Positions 15,969 to 23,877 of a stretch of DNA of 53,385 nt are shown piece by piece. Every line of letters starts with the position of its first letter. Positions within the stretch are counted from its first letter, which is position 1. Both the position numbers and the translations under genes were made by a program. The stretch is from an uncultured bacterium (lineage in GTDB: Bacteria; Bacillota; Clostridia; Lachnospirales; Lachnospiraceae): positions 1-53,385 of the forward strand of contig CAJMPJ010000024.1 of assembly GCA_905215155.1 (NCBI GenBank). The letters run 5' to 3'. Below the pieces are notes generated by a model. It searched no databases, was not told the DNA's origin, and worked only from the letters and a program-made list of their open reading frames with translations.

Positions 15969-17237
15969 TTAATCCCGCTCTCCTTTCAGTGTCTGTTCAA
16001 TAATGCTGTGCATCATATCCATTGATAACTGCCCGCTGGCATATCCAAATACATTTCCCTCCCGGTCAATCATATAGGTGGTGGGAAAGGAATAAATGCC
16101 GTAAGCTTCAAATAGTTCTGCATCTGTATCCATGAGTACCGGATACGTATATCCATTCTCTTTTAAGAAATCCCTGATTCCCTGTTCGTCTTTTTCGGTT
16201 CCGTAGTTTGGTGCTGCGACTCCAAGAATAATCACCGCGTTATCGCCTTCCGTATCCTGGGTCTCATACAGCTTCTGGATATCCGGCATCTCCGCACGGC
16301 AGGGGGGACACCAGGTCGCCCAGAAATTAAGGAATATGGTCTTGCCTTTATAATCAGACAGGGAGTGGGTCGTTCCAAACTGATCTTTTAATGTGAAATC
16401 AACGGCTGGAAGGGGCTTTTGTTCCTCTTCCGTTTCCGTTTCCGGAGGGGTCTCGTTTGCCGCAGAGGGTTCCTCTGTCTCCTGCTCTTGTGTTACGGAT
16501 GGAGAAGGAAGAGAAGAGAGATATCCGCTCACTGCATTCATCTTTCCGGTGAACATGAGTATCCCCATAAACAGCATCAGCACTCCGCCCAGCTTTCCCA
16601 TATATTTGGTTATATCCCGATGGGTTTTGAAAAATTCCAGAACGGTTGTTGTAAAGAATCCGACTGCCAGAAAGGGAAGGACAAACCCCAAGGTATATAC
16701 GCCGATCAGGGCGAAGCCCAATGCCTTTGTAGAAGCGGAAGTGGCCATAATGAGTACACTGGCCAGCGCCGGGCCCACACATGGCGTCCAGGCAAAGCTA
16801 AAGGTGAATCCCATAAGAAGTGCGGTAAGGGGAGACATGGCAAATTTATCCAGGGATAACGGAAGTCTCCGGTCTCGTTCCAAAACAGAAGAGGTTCCAA
16901 ACACCCCCAATTGATACAGACCAAACAGAAAAATTAAAATGCCTCCGGCTCTGGCAAACAGCAGCTGATTGGACTTAAAAAAGCTGCCTAAGGCAGAAAC
17001 GGAAAATCCCAGCAGAAAAAATGCAAAGCTGATTCCGATGACAAAACAAATGGTGTGAAGCATGACCTTTCTGCGGTCGTAATGGATACGTCCATCTTCT
17101 CCGGTCCTTCCTGTCCCTCCCGACAAATATCCGATATAAAGCGGAATCAGAGGAAGGACACAGGGGGAGAGAAAGCTTACGATTCCCTGCAGAAATACGG
17201 TCAAAACGGGAACACTCACATCAATTGAAAAACCCAC
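15969..17237 (-). CDS. CcdA/DsbD-like membrane thiol transporter fused to a TlpA-type thioredoxin domain
   Basis: A 422-residue fusion. Residues of about 8-240 form the CcdA/DsbD transmembrane domain, with the two redox Cys in LSPCVLPLIP and AWTPCVGPAL. An acidic linker of Glu/Thr/Pro residues (about 248-275) leads to an outside thioredoxin domain of the TlpA/ResA type with the active site ATWCPPCRAEMPD. Electrons would pass from cytoplasmic thioredoxin across the membrane to reduce substrates outside, such as cytochrome or damaged disulfides. The start is a GTG at 17237 with GGAGG eight bases upstream. It is the first gene of the element after the feoB 5' part and has its own upstream control region with a dyad at 17311-17333. 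Confidence 0.9.
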   Translation of the reverse strand: MGFSIDVSVPVLTVFLQGIVSFLSPCVLPLIPLYIGYLSGGTGRTGEDGRIHYDRRKVMLHTICFVIGISFAFFLLGFSVSALGSFFKSNQLLFARAGGILIFLFGLYQLGVFGTSSVLERDRRLPLSLDKFAMSPLTALLMGFTFSFAWTPCVGPALASVLIMATSASTKALGFALIGVYTLGFVLPFLAVGFFTTTVLEFFKTHRDITKYMGKLGGVLMLFMGILMFTGKMNAVSGYLSSLPSPSVTQEQETEEPSAANETPPETETEEEQKPLPAVDFTLKDQFGTTHSLSDYKGKTIFLNFWATWCPPCRAEMPDIQKLYETQDTEGDNAVIILGVAAPNYGTEKDEQGIRDFLKENGYTYPVLMDTDAELFEAYGIYSFPTTYMIDREGNVFGYASGQLSMDMMHSIIEQTLKGERD

Positions 17238-17310
17238 TCACAGTACCTCCTTTTTTACCCTTCTGTAAAAAAATAATACGGCTTTTAGCCAAAATTTCTG
17301 TACTATTTTT

Positions 17311-17333
17311 AGTTACAGTTTGATGTTGTAACT
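17311..17333. promoter_or_regulatory. Inverted repeat upstream of the CcdA-TlpA gene
   Basis: AGTTACA (17311-17317) and TGTAACT (17327-17333) form a 7-bp dyad with a 9-base spacer between the feoB stub and the element cargo. TTACA/TGTAA half sites are seen in BlaI/CopY-type and other repressor operators, usually with shorter spacers. It is a plausible operator for the cargo promoter. Confidence 0.4.
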
Positions 17334-17355
17334 ATACCATTTTGAGGAAAATGTG

Positions 17356-18714
17356 TCAAGAGAAGAATGGCCGTTTCCGGTCCGAAAAAAGCATAGATTT
17401 CCTTTGACACATGGTCAGTGCCTGCTTCCCGCAGGCGGAACACCGTTTAAAACAGCGGTCTAAATTAAAAGCCACTCTGGGAAGGTAACCAAAATCTTCC
17501 AAAAGGGTGAACAGTGGGAAAAATATGGCCATAGGCGGAAGCATGACGGACACGACCCAGGCAAGGACCCGGTAAACGCCGTGAATCAAAAGGTTGGAGA
17601 TGACAGCCGGCACACCGGCCCAGTCTGCAGTCCGGGCCAGCCAGTCCTCAACGCCAAACAATATCTTGCTCAAAAACTGAGACGGATAATTGGCTCCGGT
17701 TATGGTGATCCAGAAGATGCAAAGCAAAACCAGAAACATAATGGGAAACCCCGTGATTTTGCTGGTAAAGAGCCAATCCAGTTTCCGGTCTTTCCGGTTG
17801 TAGGTCTGGTTTTCGTAAATCACCACTCCTGTACATAAATATTCCGCTTTCTTAACAAAGGCGGAAGCCATATCATCACTTATTTTTTCCTGATCAATCC
17901 CTCTGTCCTTCCATTCTCTCCTCAGTTCTTCCAGACAGGCTCTCACTTCTTTTGATTCTGCAACCGGTTTTAGATATTTTTTTACAGCGCCCATAAGATT
18001 TTCATTGGAATCTAAAAGTCTGGCACAGAGCCAGCGGGTGTTGACATTAATATCTGATATGTTTTCTACCACTGGGGTTAGCTTTGTAATTGCTTCTTCA
18101 ATGTATTCCGGATAACAAATGAGAACAGGACGTTCCATTCCTTCTTCTTTTTCTTCCAGACAGCGTTTTAGGCCGGAATAAAGCTGATCCAGCCCCTTTT
18201 TGCTTCTTGCCGCGGTCCCCGCCACCGGCACGCCAAGACGCTCTTCCAAAAGATCAAGCCGGAGGCTGATCTTCTTTTTTTTCGCCTCATCCATCAAATT
18301 GACGCAGACCACGGCATGAGGCGAGGCTTCCAGAACCTGCAGGACCAGATTTAAATTTCGCTCCAGACAGGTGGCATCACAGACCACCACCACCGCATCC
18401 GGGTTTTCAAAACAGATAAAATCCCTGGCAACCTCTTCTTCGGCAGAATGTGCCATAAGGGAATAGCAGCCGGGGATATCGACCATTACATATCCCTGAC
18501 TGCCGTCACTGCAATAGCCCTGGGCGCTGGCTACGGTTTTTCCAGGCCAGTTGCCCGTGTGCTGATTCATCCCAGTCAGCTGGTTGAACACCGTACTCTT
18601 ACCCACATTGGGATTTCCCGCCAAAGCAATGACTTTATCCGTTTTACTTCGTTTCTTGATTTCCAGTCCAAGGTCCACAGATTTGATTCCTACGGAATCC
18701 CTGCTTAGTCCCAT
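17356..18714 (-). pseudogene. feoB: feoB, 5' part (GTPase and first membrane half), severed by an element
   Basis: Starts at ATG 18714 after GAGGAGGAGAT, overlapping the feoA stop by 10 bases; the longer open frame upstream is feoA in another frame. It encodes 452 residues. The G domain has GNPNVGKST (G1), the switch segment NWPGKTVASAQG, DIPGCYS (G3) and NLMDE (G4). The first membrane segments follow from about residue 330 (FPIMFLVLLCIFWITI) and it ends in CFKRCSACGKQALTMC. The final 16 residues (QRKSMLF...) come from the element. Real FeoB should continue MGFGCN here; that part begins at 12559. The truncated product keeps the GTPase but lacks half of the pore, so Fe(II) uptake is presumably lost while the element is in place. 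Confidence 0.92.
17408..17412. repeat. Attachment core, cargo-side junction
   Basis: CACAT (ATGTG on the feoB strand). Right of it is feoB (GCACTGACC read on minus); left is element sequence (TCAAAGGAAATC on minus). It matches 12555-12559. Confidence 0.75.
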
Positions 18715-19016
18715 ATCTCCTCCTCCTGGCTGACCGCTGCTGCAGCCACTTCTTCCTGATGAGACGTCATATCTTCTTCCGGACGTGGCCCTACCAGAAC
18801 ACGGCCTGCGTCCTCGCTGCGAAGTGCGATTACCGCTCCTCTTATTAAATATGCAGTCGGGTCCCCCAGAGGACTTTTTCCCATGCATTCCACCACCGTA
18901 CCTTCGATCAGACCGATATCCTGCAACCGTCTTCTCATGTCATCGTAAGCTGCCAGTTTTGAGATAATCGCTTTCTGGCCTCTTTTTAAATCAGATAAAC
19001 ATACCTTTTCCTTCAT
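18705..19016 (-). CDS. feoA: Ferrous iron transport protein A
   Basis: A 103-residue cytoplasmic SH3-like protein that supports FeoB in Fe(II) uptake. The core MKEKVCLSDLKRGQKAIISK, then RRRLQDIGLIEGTVVECMGKSPLGDP and AYLIRGAVIALRSEDAGRV, is typical of FeoA; it is followed by an acidic Glu-rich tail of about 25 residues. GGAGG eight bases before the ATG supports the start. The stop overlaps the feoB start by 10 bases, so FeoB translation is coupled to FeoA. A DtxR/MntR-like repressor gene is divergent, with about 155 bases between the two starts. Confidence 0.93.
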   Translation of the reverse strand: MKEKVCLSDLKRGQKAIISKLAAYDDMRRRLQDIGLIEGTVVECMGKSPLGDPTAYLIRGAVIALRSEDAGRVLVGPRPEEDMTSHQEEVAAAAVSQEEEIWD

Positions 19017-19084
19017 TCAGATTACCTCCGCAAGTTTCCATATCCTAACATATGCAGCAAGTGAAAATATTGTTCCAATGGAGG

Positions 19085-19138
19085 ATACCGGTATTTCATA
19101 CTTACAGAATCATAGAACTGCTTATCCTGGAATAGGAT
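19085..19138. promoter_or_regulatory. Divergent feoA/repressor control region with two dyads
   Basis: The gap between feoA and the repressor holds a perfect 10-bp palindrome ATACCGGTAT (19085-19094) and ATCCT...AGGAT arms (19124-19138). Either could be the operator of the neighbouring metal-dependent repressor. This is inferred from symmetry and position only. Confidence 0.35.
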
Positions 19139-19171
19139 TGAATTATGACTACAGGAAAAGGAGACATATGC

Positions 19172-19591
19172 ATGACCCAAGCTGATAATTTCTATACCCT
19201 CAAAGGCTATTCTCTTTTGGAGCAGACAAAAATAACCTCCTCCATGGAAGATTATCTGGAGATGATCTGCAGGCTGCATCATGAAAGACATCCTGTCCGG
19301 ATTAAAGAGCTGGCCGAATGCCTTCATGTAAAGCCGTCATCCGCTTCTAAAATGACCGGGAATCTAAAGAAACAGGGGTTGGTCGCCTTTGAAAAATACG
19401 GCACTGTCTCTCTGACAGAAGAAGGCATGGAGCTTGGGGAATATCTGCTGTTCCGCCATAATGTCCTCCACCGTTTTTTTTGCTATATCAATCAAAATAC
19501 CGATGAATTGGAACAGGTGGAAAAGGTGGAACATTTCATTGATCCCCAAACTGTGTATAATATACAAAAATGGTTGAATAAATTTGCATAG
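19172..19591 (+). CDS. DtxR/MntR-family metal-dependent transcriptional regulator
   Basis: A 139-residue regulator with start ATG 19172 after AAAGGAG (an earlier ATG at 19145 lacks a site). It has the N-terminal winged helix of iron/manganese-dependent repressors (SSMEDYLEMICRLHHERHPVRIKELAE, then VKPSSASKMTGNLKKQGLV) and a short dimerisation domain with metal-ligand type residues (RHNVLHRFF, EVEHF). It lacks the C-terminal SH3-like domain of DtxR, which makes it MntR/IdeR-short in shape. Being divergent from feoA-feoB, it most likely represses iron uptake when metal is plentiful. Confidence 0.88.
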   Translation: MTQADNFYTLKGYSLLEQTKITSSMEDYLEMICRLHHERHPVRIKELAECLHVKPSSASKMTGNLKKQGLVAFEKYGTVSLTEEGMELGEYLLFRHNVLHRFFCYINQNTDELEQVEKVEHFIDPQTVYNIQKWLNKFA

Positions 19592-19597
19592 ACAGAC

Positions 19598-19626
19598 TTG
19601 TACCATGTCCAGTTTTGTCGTATACT
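19598..19626 (+). promoter_or_regulatory. Promoter of icd
   Basis: TTGTAC (19598-19603), a 17-base spacer, then TATACT (19621-19626), 38 bases before the start codon. Confidence 0.6.
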
Positions 19627-19663
19627 ATAGCAAAATACCAACATTTATCAGGAGGACAAACAC

Positions 19664-20860
19664 ATGGATAAGATTAAGATGACAACCCCCATTGTTGAGA
19701 TGGATGGCGATGAGATGACCCGGATTCTCTGGCAGATGATTAAAGACAATCTTTTGCTCCCACACATTGACTTAAAGACTGATTATTATGATCTGGGGCT
19801 GAAGCACCGCGATGAGACAAATGATCAGGTAACCGTAGATTCCGCCAATGCCACAAAAAAATACAAAGTTGCCGTCAAATGTGCCACCATCACTCCCAAT
19901 GCGGACCGCGTGAAAGAATACGATCTAAAAGAGATGTGGAAAAGTCCCAACGGCACCATCCGCGCCATCTTAGACGGAACCGTATTCCGCGCTCCCATCG
20001 TTGTCAAGGGAATCGAACCATGTGTGAAAAGCTGGAAAAAGCCGATTACCATTGCAAGACATGCTTATGGTGACGTTTACAAGGGCACCGAGATGAAGAT
20101 CCCCGGTGCCGGTAAGGTGGAACTTGTCTATACGGCCAAGGACGGATCTGAAGCAAGAGAAACCGTTCATACCTTTCAGGGCGCAGGCATTGTCCAGGGC
20201 ATGCACAACTTAAACAACTCCATTGAAAGCTTTGCAAAAAGCTGTTTTAAATATGCACTGGATACCAAACAGGATTTATGGTTTTCTTCTAAAGATACCA
20301 TTTCCAAAAAGTATGACCACACCTTTAAAGATATTTTCCAGGAAATCTTTGAAAAGGAGTATCAGGATGCATTTGAAAAAGCAGGGATCACCTATTTCTA
20401 TACCCTCATCGATGATGCGGTTGCACGTGTCATGAAATCCGAGGGCGGATACATATGGGCCTGTAAAAATTACGACGGGGACGTTATGAGTGACATGATC
20501 TCTTCTGCCTTTGGCTCCCTCGCCATGATGACCTCCGTACTGGTTTCCCCTGAGGGAGATTTTGAGTATGAGGCTGCCCACGGAACCGTACAGCGCCACT
20601 ATTACAATCACTTAAAGGGCCAGGAAACTTCCACCAACTCCGTAGCAACCATTTTCGCCTGGACCGGAGCATTAAGAAAGCGCGGGGAGCTGGACGGAAA
20701 CAGCGAACTGGTTTCCTTTGCAGATAAGCTTGAAAAGGCCACCATAGATACCATAGAAGCCGGTGAGATGACAAAAGACTTAGCCATCATAACCACCCTG
20801 CCAAACCCAACGGTCTTAAACAGCGAAGCTTTTATCAAAGCCGTTGCAAAACGTCTGTAA
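19664..20860 (+). CDS. icd: NADP-dependent isocitrate dehydrogenase (eukaryote-like)
   Basis: Oxidatively decarboxylates isocitrate to 2-oxoglutarate with NADP+, feeding glutamate synthesis in fermentative cells. At 398 residues it matches the eukaryote-type (type II) homodimeric enzyme and not the E. coli form. Motifs: [15 protein letters not shown] at the start, [33 protein letters not shown] (phosphate/isocitrate site), [13 protein letters not shown], the metal-binding [32 protein letters not shown], and [16 protein letters not shown] eight bases before the ATG. A hairpin terminator follows, so it is monocistronic. Confidence 0.96.
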   Translation: MDKIKMTTPIVEMDGDEMTRILWQMIKDNLLLPHIDLKTDYYDLGLKHRDETNDQVTVDSANATKKYKVAVKCATITPNADRVKEYDLKEMWKSPNGTIRAILDGTVFRAPIVVKGIEPCVKSWKKPITIARHAYGDVYKGTEMKIPGAGKVELVYTAKDGSEARETVHTFQGAGIVQGMHNLNNSIESFAKSCFKYALDTKQDLWFSSKDTISKKYDHTFKDIFQEIFEKEYQDAFEKAGITYFYTLIDDAVARVMKSEGGYIWACKNYDGDVMSDMISSAFGSLAMMTSVLVSPEGDFEYEAAHGTVQRHYYNHLKGQETSTNSVATIFAWTGALRKRGELDGNSELVSFADKLEKATIDTIEAGEMTKDLAIITTLPNPTVLNSEAFIKAVAKRL

Positions 20861-20890
20861 AACTGCCTGATTTTGATTGACCGCACAGAA

Positions 20891-20924
20891 AAAGAAAGCC
20901 GCATATCTGCCGCTTTCTTTTTCC
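20891..20924 (+). terminator. Terminator of icd
   Basis: AAAGAAAGC and GCTTTCTTT arms with a GC-rich inner stem, followed by TTTTTCC. It lies 30 bases after the icd stop and 20 bases before the next start. Confidence 0.75.
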
Positions 20925-20942
20925 TATTCAGGAGGTAACGCC

Positions 20943-21491
20943 ATGAAATTCAAACCGAAAGAAGTCCGATTAAAAAATGGTATTTCCTGCATTTTAAGAA
21001 GCCCCGGCCCGGAAGATGCCGCCGCCCTGCTCCTCGCCATGAAAACCGCTTCGGAGGAAACCAATTATTTAGCCCGGTACCCGGATGAAATCGACATCAC
21101 CATTCCTCAGGAACAGCAATTTTTACATAACTGTCTGAAAAGCAGAAAGGATTTGATGATCTGTGCCTTTGTCCATGGCATACTGGTGGCGAGTGCAGGA
21201 ATCAATCCCATTGCCCTGCACCAGCGGTATGCCCACCGGGCCTCCTTCGGAATTTCAATCTGCCGGGACTATTGGGGGCTGGGGCTTGGGTCCCATCTGC
21301 TGTCTGCGCTCATAAGCGGAGCCAAGGAAATCGGTTATGAACAGCTGGAGCTTGAAGTGGTTTCGGAAAACCAGCGTGCCGTGGCCCTTTACCGTAAATT
21401 TGGGTTTGAAGCCTACGGAACCAGAGAGCACGCCTTTAAGTACCGGGACGGAACCTACGCTTCGGAATCCTTAATGATGTTAAGGCTTTGA
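20943..21491 (+). CDS. GNAT-family N-acetyltransferase
   Basis: A 182-residue acetyltransferase with start ATG 20943 after AGGAGG. The acetyl-CoA binding motif A is visible in SFGISICRDYWGLGLGSHLL, and motif B in YEQLELEVVSENQRAVALYRKFGFE, the RimI/L-like C-terminal half; it ends in YASESLMMLRL. This subgroup often acts on small amines or protein N-termini, but the substrate cannot be told from the sequence. The gene stands alone between the icd terminator and a LysR gene. Confidence 0.88.
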   Translation: MKFKPKEVRLKNGISCILRSPGPEDAAALLLAMKTASEETNYLARYPDEIDITIPQEQQFLHNCLKSRKDLMICAFVHGILVASAGINPIALHQRYAHRASFGISICRDYWGLGLGSHLLSALISGAKEIGYEQLELEVVSENQRAVALYRKFGFEAYGTREHAFKYRDGTYASESLMMLRL

Positions 21492-21519
21492 TTAAATTCG
21501 ACATTTTTTACAAAATGTC

Positions 21520-21548
21520 TGTTCATACCATTATCAAAATGATATAAT
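21520..21548 (+). promoter_or_regulatory. Promoter of the LysR gene
   Basis: A weak -35 TGTTCA (21520-21525), a 17-base spacer and TATAAT (21543-21548). Around it lie AT-rich dyads that could be the autoregulatory site of the LysR protein. Confidence 0.45.
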
Positions 21549-21591
21549 GAATATTATCATATAACACGTTGGTAATGGAAGGAACTCTATC

Positions 21592-22470
21592 ATGAACTTA
21601 AGACATCTTACTATCTTTAAAACGGTGTGTGAGCAAGGAAGTATTACCGGAGCAGCCAAGGCTCTGTCCATGACCCAGCCCGCCATCTCCCACGCCATCA
21701 ATGAACTGGAAGAATCCGTTGGCTCTCCTTTATTTGACCGTGTATCCCGGCGAGTGGTGATCAACGAAAATGGAAAATTTTATTTGTCTAAAGTCATCCC
21801 CCTTCTGGAACTTTATCAGGATTTGGAAAACTACTCCGGCACACTGCACATGCAGGCTCCTCTCCGAATCGGCTCCTGCGTGACTCTTGCCAGCTACTTA
21901 CTCCCCCAGGCGGTCTCTCGTTTTTCCATTTCCAATCCGGACATCCAGACCAGGGTCACGGTCTCCAATTCCCAGGAGATCACCAGCAAGCTCTTGAAAA
22001 ATGAGCTGGATATCGGTTTGATTGAAGGTGTCATCACCGATGACCAGCTGGAGAAGATCCCTTTCTCCTCTTATCCTATGGCTGTGATCTGCTCTCCCGT
22101 TCATCCACTGGCCAAACGTACCGCCCAGCCCGTCCCATTAGACAGGCTCATCAAGGAGCCTCTGCTGTTAAGAGAATCCGGGTGTACGTTACGGGATACC
22201 TTTGATTATGCTCTGGCACTTCACAATCTGTCCGCAGAACCTCTCTGGTCCAGCACCAATTCCGATGTGATTTTACAGGCAGTAAAGCAAAACATTGGAA
22301 TCGGGATTGTACCGAGGATCTTTGCCGATGAATCCATAAAGCAGGGAGACATCGTTGAGATTGAAGTCAAGGACCTGGAGCTTAGCTGCATGAACCATGT
22401 GGTATTCCATAAGGATAAATTCCAGACAGAAGCATTTCAGGCGTTTATTAATCTGGTTCTGTTTGAATAG
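21592..22470 (+). CDS. LysR-family transcriptional regulator
   Basis: A 292-residue regulator. The N-terminal winged helix is clear (MNLRHLTIFKTVCEQGSITG, AKALSMTQPAISHAINELEE, GSPLFDR). Residues of about 90-290 form the periplasmic-binding-like effector domain (LRIGSCVTLASYLLP, ELDIGLIEG, GIGIVPR). The neighbours give no strong hint about its target; the convergent gene is an aminotransferase. A shared terminator separates the two. Confidence 0.92.
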   Translation: MNLRHLTIFKTVCEQGSITGAAKALSMTQPAISHAINELEESVGSPLFDRVSRRVVINENGKFYLSKVIPLLELYQDLENYSGTLHMQAPLRIGSCVTLASYLLPQAVSRFSISNPDIQTRVTVSNSQEITSKLLKNELDIGLIEGVITDDQLEKIPFSSYPMAVICSPVHPLAKRTAQPVPLDRLIKEPLLLRESGCTLRDTFDYALALHNLSAEPLWSSTNSDVILQAVKQNIGIGIVPRIFADESIKQGDIVEIEVKDLELSCMNHVVFHKDKFQTEAFQAFINLVLFE

Positions 22471-22495
22471 GATAGAAGGAACTTAATATAGAAAA

Positions 22496-22546
22496 GAGGC
22501 AGGTTGAGAATGGTTTGTTACTTCCATTCCCAACCTGCCTTTTTCC
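22496..22546. terminator. Bidirectional terminator
   Basis: AGGCAGGTTGAGAATGG (22497-22513) pairs with CCATTCCCAACCTGCCT (22524-22540), with T runs on the plus strand and AAAAG (T-rich on minus) on the other side. It serves the LysR gene and the convergent aminotransferase operon. Confidence 0.85.
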
Positions 22547-22559
22547 ATGATAGTATGGT

Positions 22560-23846
22560 TTATTTTTCTGCCAGAATCTTATCAATGCTCACGATCTTCA
22601 CACACAAGACAAACAACTCCATCGCCAAAACCAGATCCTTTAACATCGGATAGGAAGGGGCAATGCGGATATTTCTGTCATAGGGATCTTTGCCATATGG
22701 ATAAGTGGCTCCGGCATCGGTCATAATAAGACCGGCTTTTTTGCATTTTGTTACAATGGCCTTGGCGCAGCCGTTTAAGGAATCAAAGGAAATAAAATAG
22801 CCGCCTTTGGGATTGGTCCATTCCCCGATGGCGAGTCCGCCGATCTCCTTTTCCAGAATGTTGATGACGGCCTCGAATTTGGGCCTTATGATATCGGCAT
22901 GCTTCTTCATATGCTCAACCATTCCATGAATATCCCCAAAGAACCGGACATGGCGAAGCTGATTCACCTTATCATGTCCAATGGTCTGGATCTTTAACTG
23001 CTTTTTGATGTCCACCAGGTTGTTCTGGCTGGCCGCAATGGCTGCGATGCCGGAACCGGGGAAGCTTACCTTTGAAGTCGATGCGAATTTATATACAAGA
23101 TCCGGGTTGCCCGCTCTCTTGCATTCGGCAAGAATCTCAATCAAATGATCCTGGTCATGTTCATATAAATGATGGATAGAATATGCGTTATCCCAGTAAA
23201 TCCGGAAATCGCTGGCAGCAGGCTCTAAGCGGGCAAACCGCCTTACGGTCTCGTCAGAGTAGGAAATCCCCTGTGGGTTGGAATACTTGGGCACACACCA
23301 GATCCCTTTGATGGACTCATCGTTTGCCACCAGTTCTTCCACCATATCCATATCCGGTCCGTCACAGGTCATGGGAACATTGATCATCTCAATCCCGAAA
23401 TATTCGGTAATCGCAAAATGTCTGTCATATCCAGGGACCGGACAGAGGAACTTTACTTTGTCCAGCTTGCACCAGGGGGTGCTTCCCATGACCCCGTGGG
23501 TCATGGAGCGGGAAACCGTGTCGTACATGACATTTAAACTGGAATTGCCGTAAATCAGGATATAATCCGGTGCCACCTCCATCATATCCGCAAGCAGCTC
23601 CTTTGCCTCCCTGATGCCGTCAAGAACCCCATAATTTCGGCAGTCGGTTCCGTCATCACAAGTCAAATCATCACTGCTGCTCAACACATCCATCATTCCC
23701 ATGGATATGTCAAGCTGCTCTGCACTGGGCTTTCCCCTTGACATATCAAGTCTTAAATCCTTTCCCTGAAATTCCTTATACTGTACGGAAAGTTCTTTTT
23801 TCAGCTGCTGTAACTCTTCCTTTGTCATCTCAACATACGGTTTCAT
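22560..23846 (-). CDS. Aspartate-type aminotransferase (PLP, class I-like)
   Basis: A 428-residue PLP enzyme of the type Ic aspartate aminotransferase group. The start is ATG 23846, because AGGAGGAG and AAGGA precede it; the frame begins seven codons earlier over that ribosome site. The PLP-binding Lys is in KFASTSKVSFPGSG. Other marks are LDMSRGKPSAEQLD at the N-terminus, YGNSSLNVMYD, CPVPGYDRHF, VPKYSNPQGISYS (Asn of the PLP pocket) and IRIAPSYP (substrate Arg). It would interconvert aspartate and oxaloacetate with glutamate/2-oxoglutarate. It lies 31 bases after gatB, probably the last gene of the operon that makes Asn-tRNA, so its aspartate supply fits the pathway. Confidence 0.88.
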   Translation of the reverse strand: MKPYVEMTKEELQQLKKELSVQYKEFQGKDLRLDMSRGKPSAEQLDISMGMMDVLSSSDDLTCDDGTDCRNYGVLDGIREAKELLADMMEVAPDYILIYGNSSLNVMYDTVSRSMTHGVMGSTPWCKLDKVKFLCPVPGYDRHFAITEYFGIEMINVPMTCDGPDMDMVEELVANDESIKGIWCVPKYSNPQGISYSDETVRRFARLEPAASDFRIYWDNAYSIHHLYEHDQDHLIEILAECKRAGNPDLVYKFASTSKVSFPGSGIAAIAASQNNLVDIKKQLKIQTIGHDKVNQLRHVRFFGDIHGMVEHMKKHADIIRPKFEAVINILEKEIGGLAIGEWTNPKGGYFISFDSLNGCAKAIVTKCKKAGLIMTDAGATYPYGKDPYDRNIRIAPSYPMLKDLVLAMELFVLCVKIVSIDKILAEK

Positions 23847-23877
23847 AGATTCCTTACTCCTCCTCATATAGACTCCA

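Larger units (their letters stand above)
12555..17412 (-). mobile_element. 4.85-kb serine-recombinase element inserted in feoB
   Basis: The element separates the codons of feoB within the TMCMGFGCN motif. Both junctions contain ATGTG in the reading direction of feoB (CACAT on the plus strand at 12555-12559 and 17408-17412). Exact joining gives CTG ACC ATG TGC ATG GGC in frame. Contents, all on the minus strand: a CcdA-TlpA fusion, a VanW-family protein, a 47-residue ORF and a large serine recombinase whose stop is 22 bp from the left end. A short common core with no target duplication or inverted repeats is how large serine recombinases of the TndX/TnpX and phage-integrase type integrate. The reconstructed empty site has a small dyad CCATG-TG-CATGG. 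The reconstructed element joint has arms ATTTCC/GGAAAT around the core. Confidence 0.85.

Noticed and set aside
11714..18714. Assembly or frameshift error as the cause of the split feoB
   Set aside because: The parts are separated by complete genes, including a recombinase, and share an exact in-frame 5-bp core; an insertion explains this better.
18715..18888. 58-codon upstream extension of feoB
   Set aside because: It is feoA in another frame; the ATG at 18714 has a strong ribosome site.
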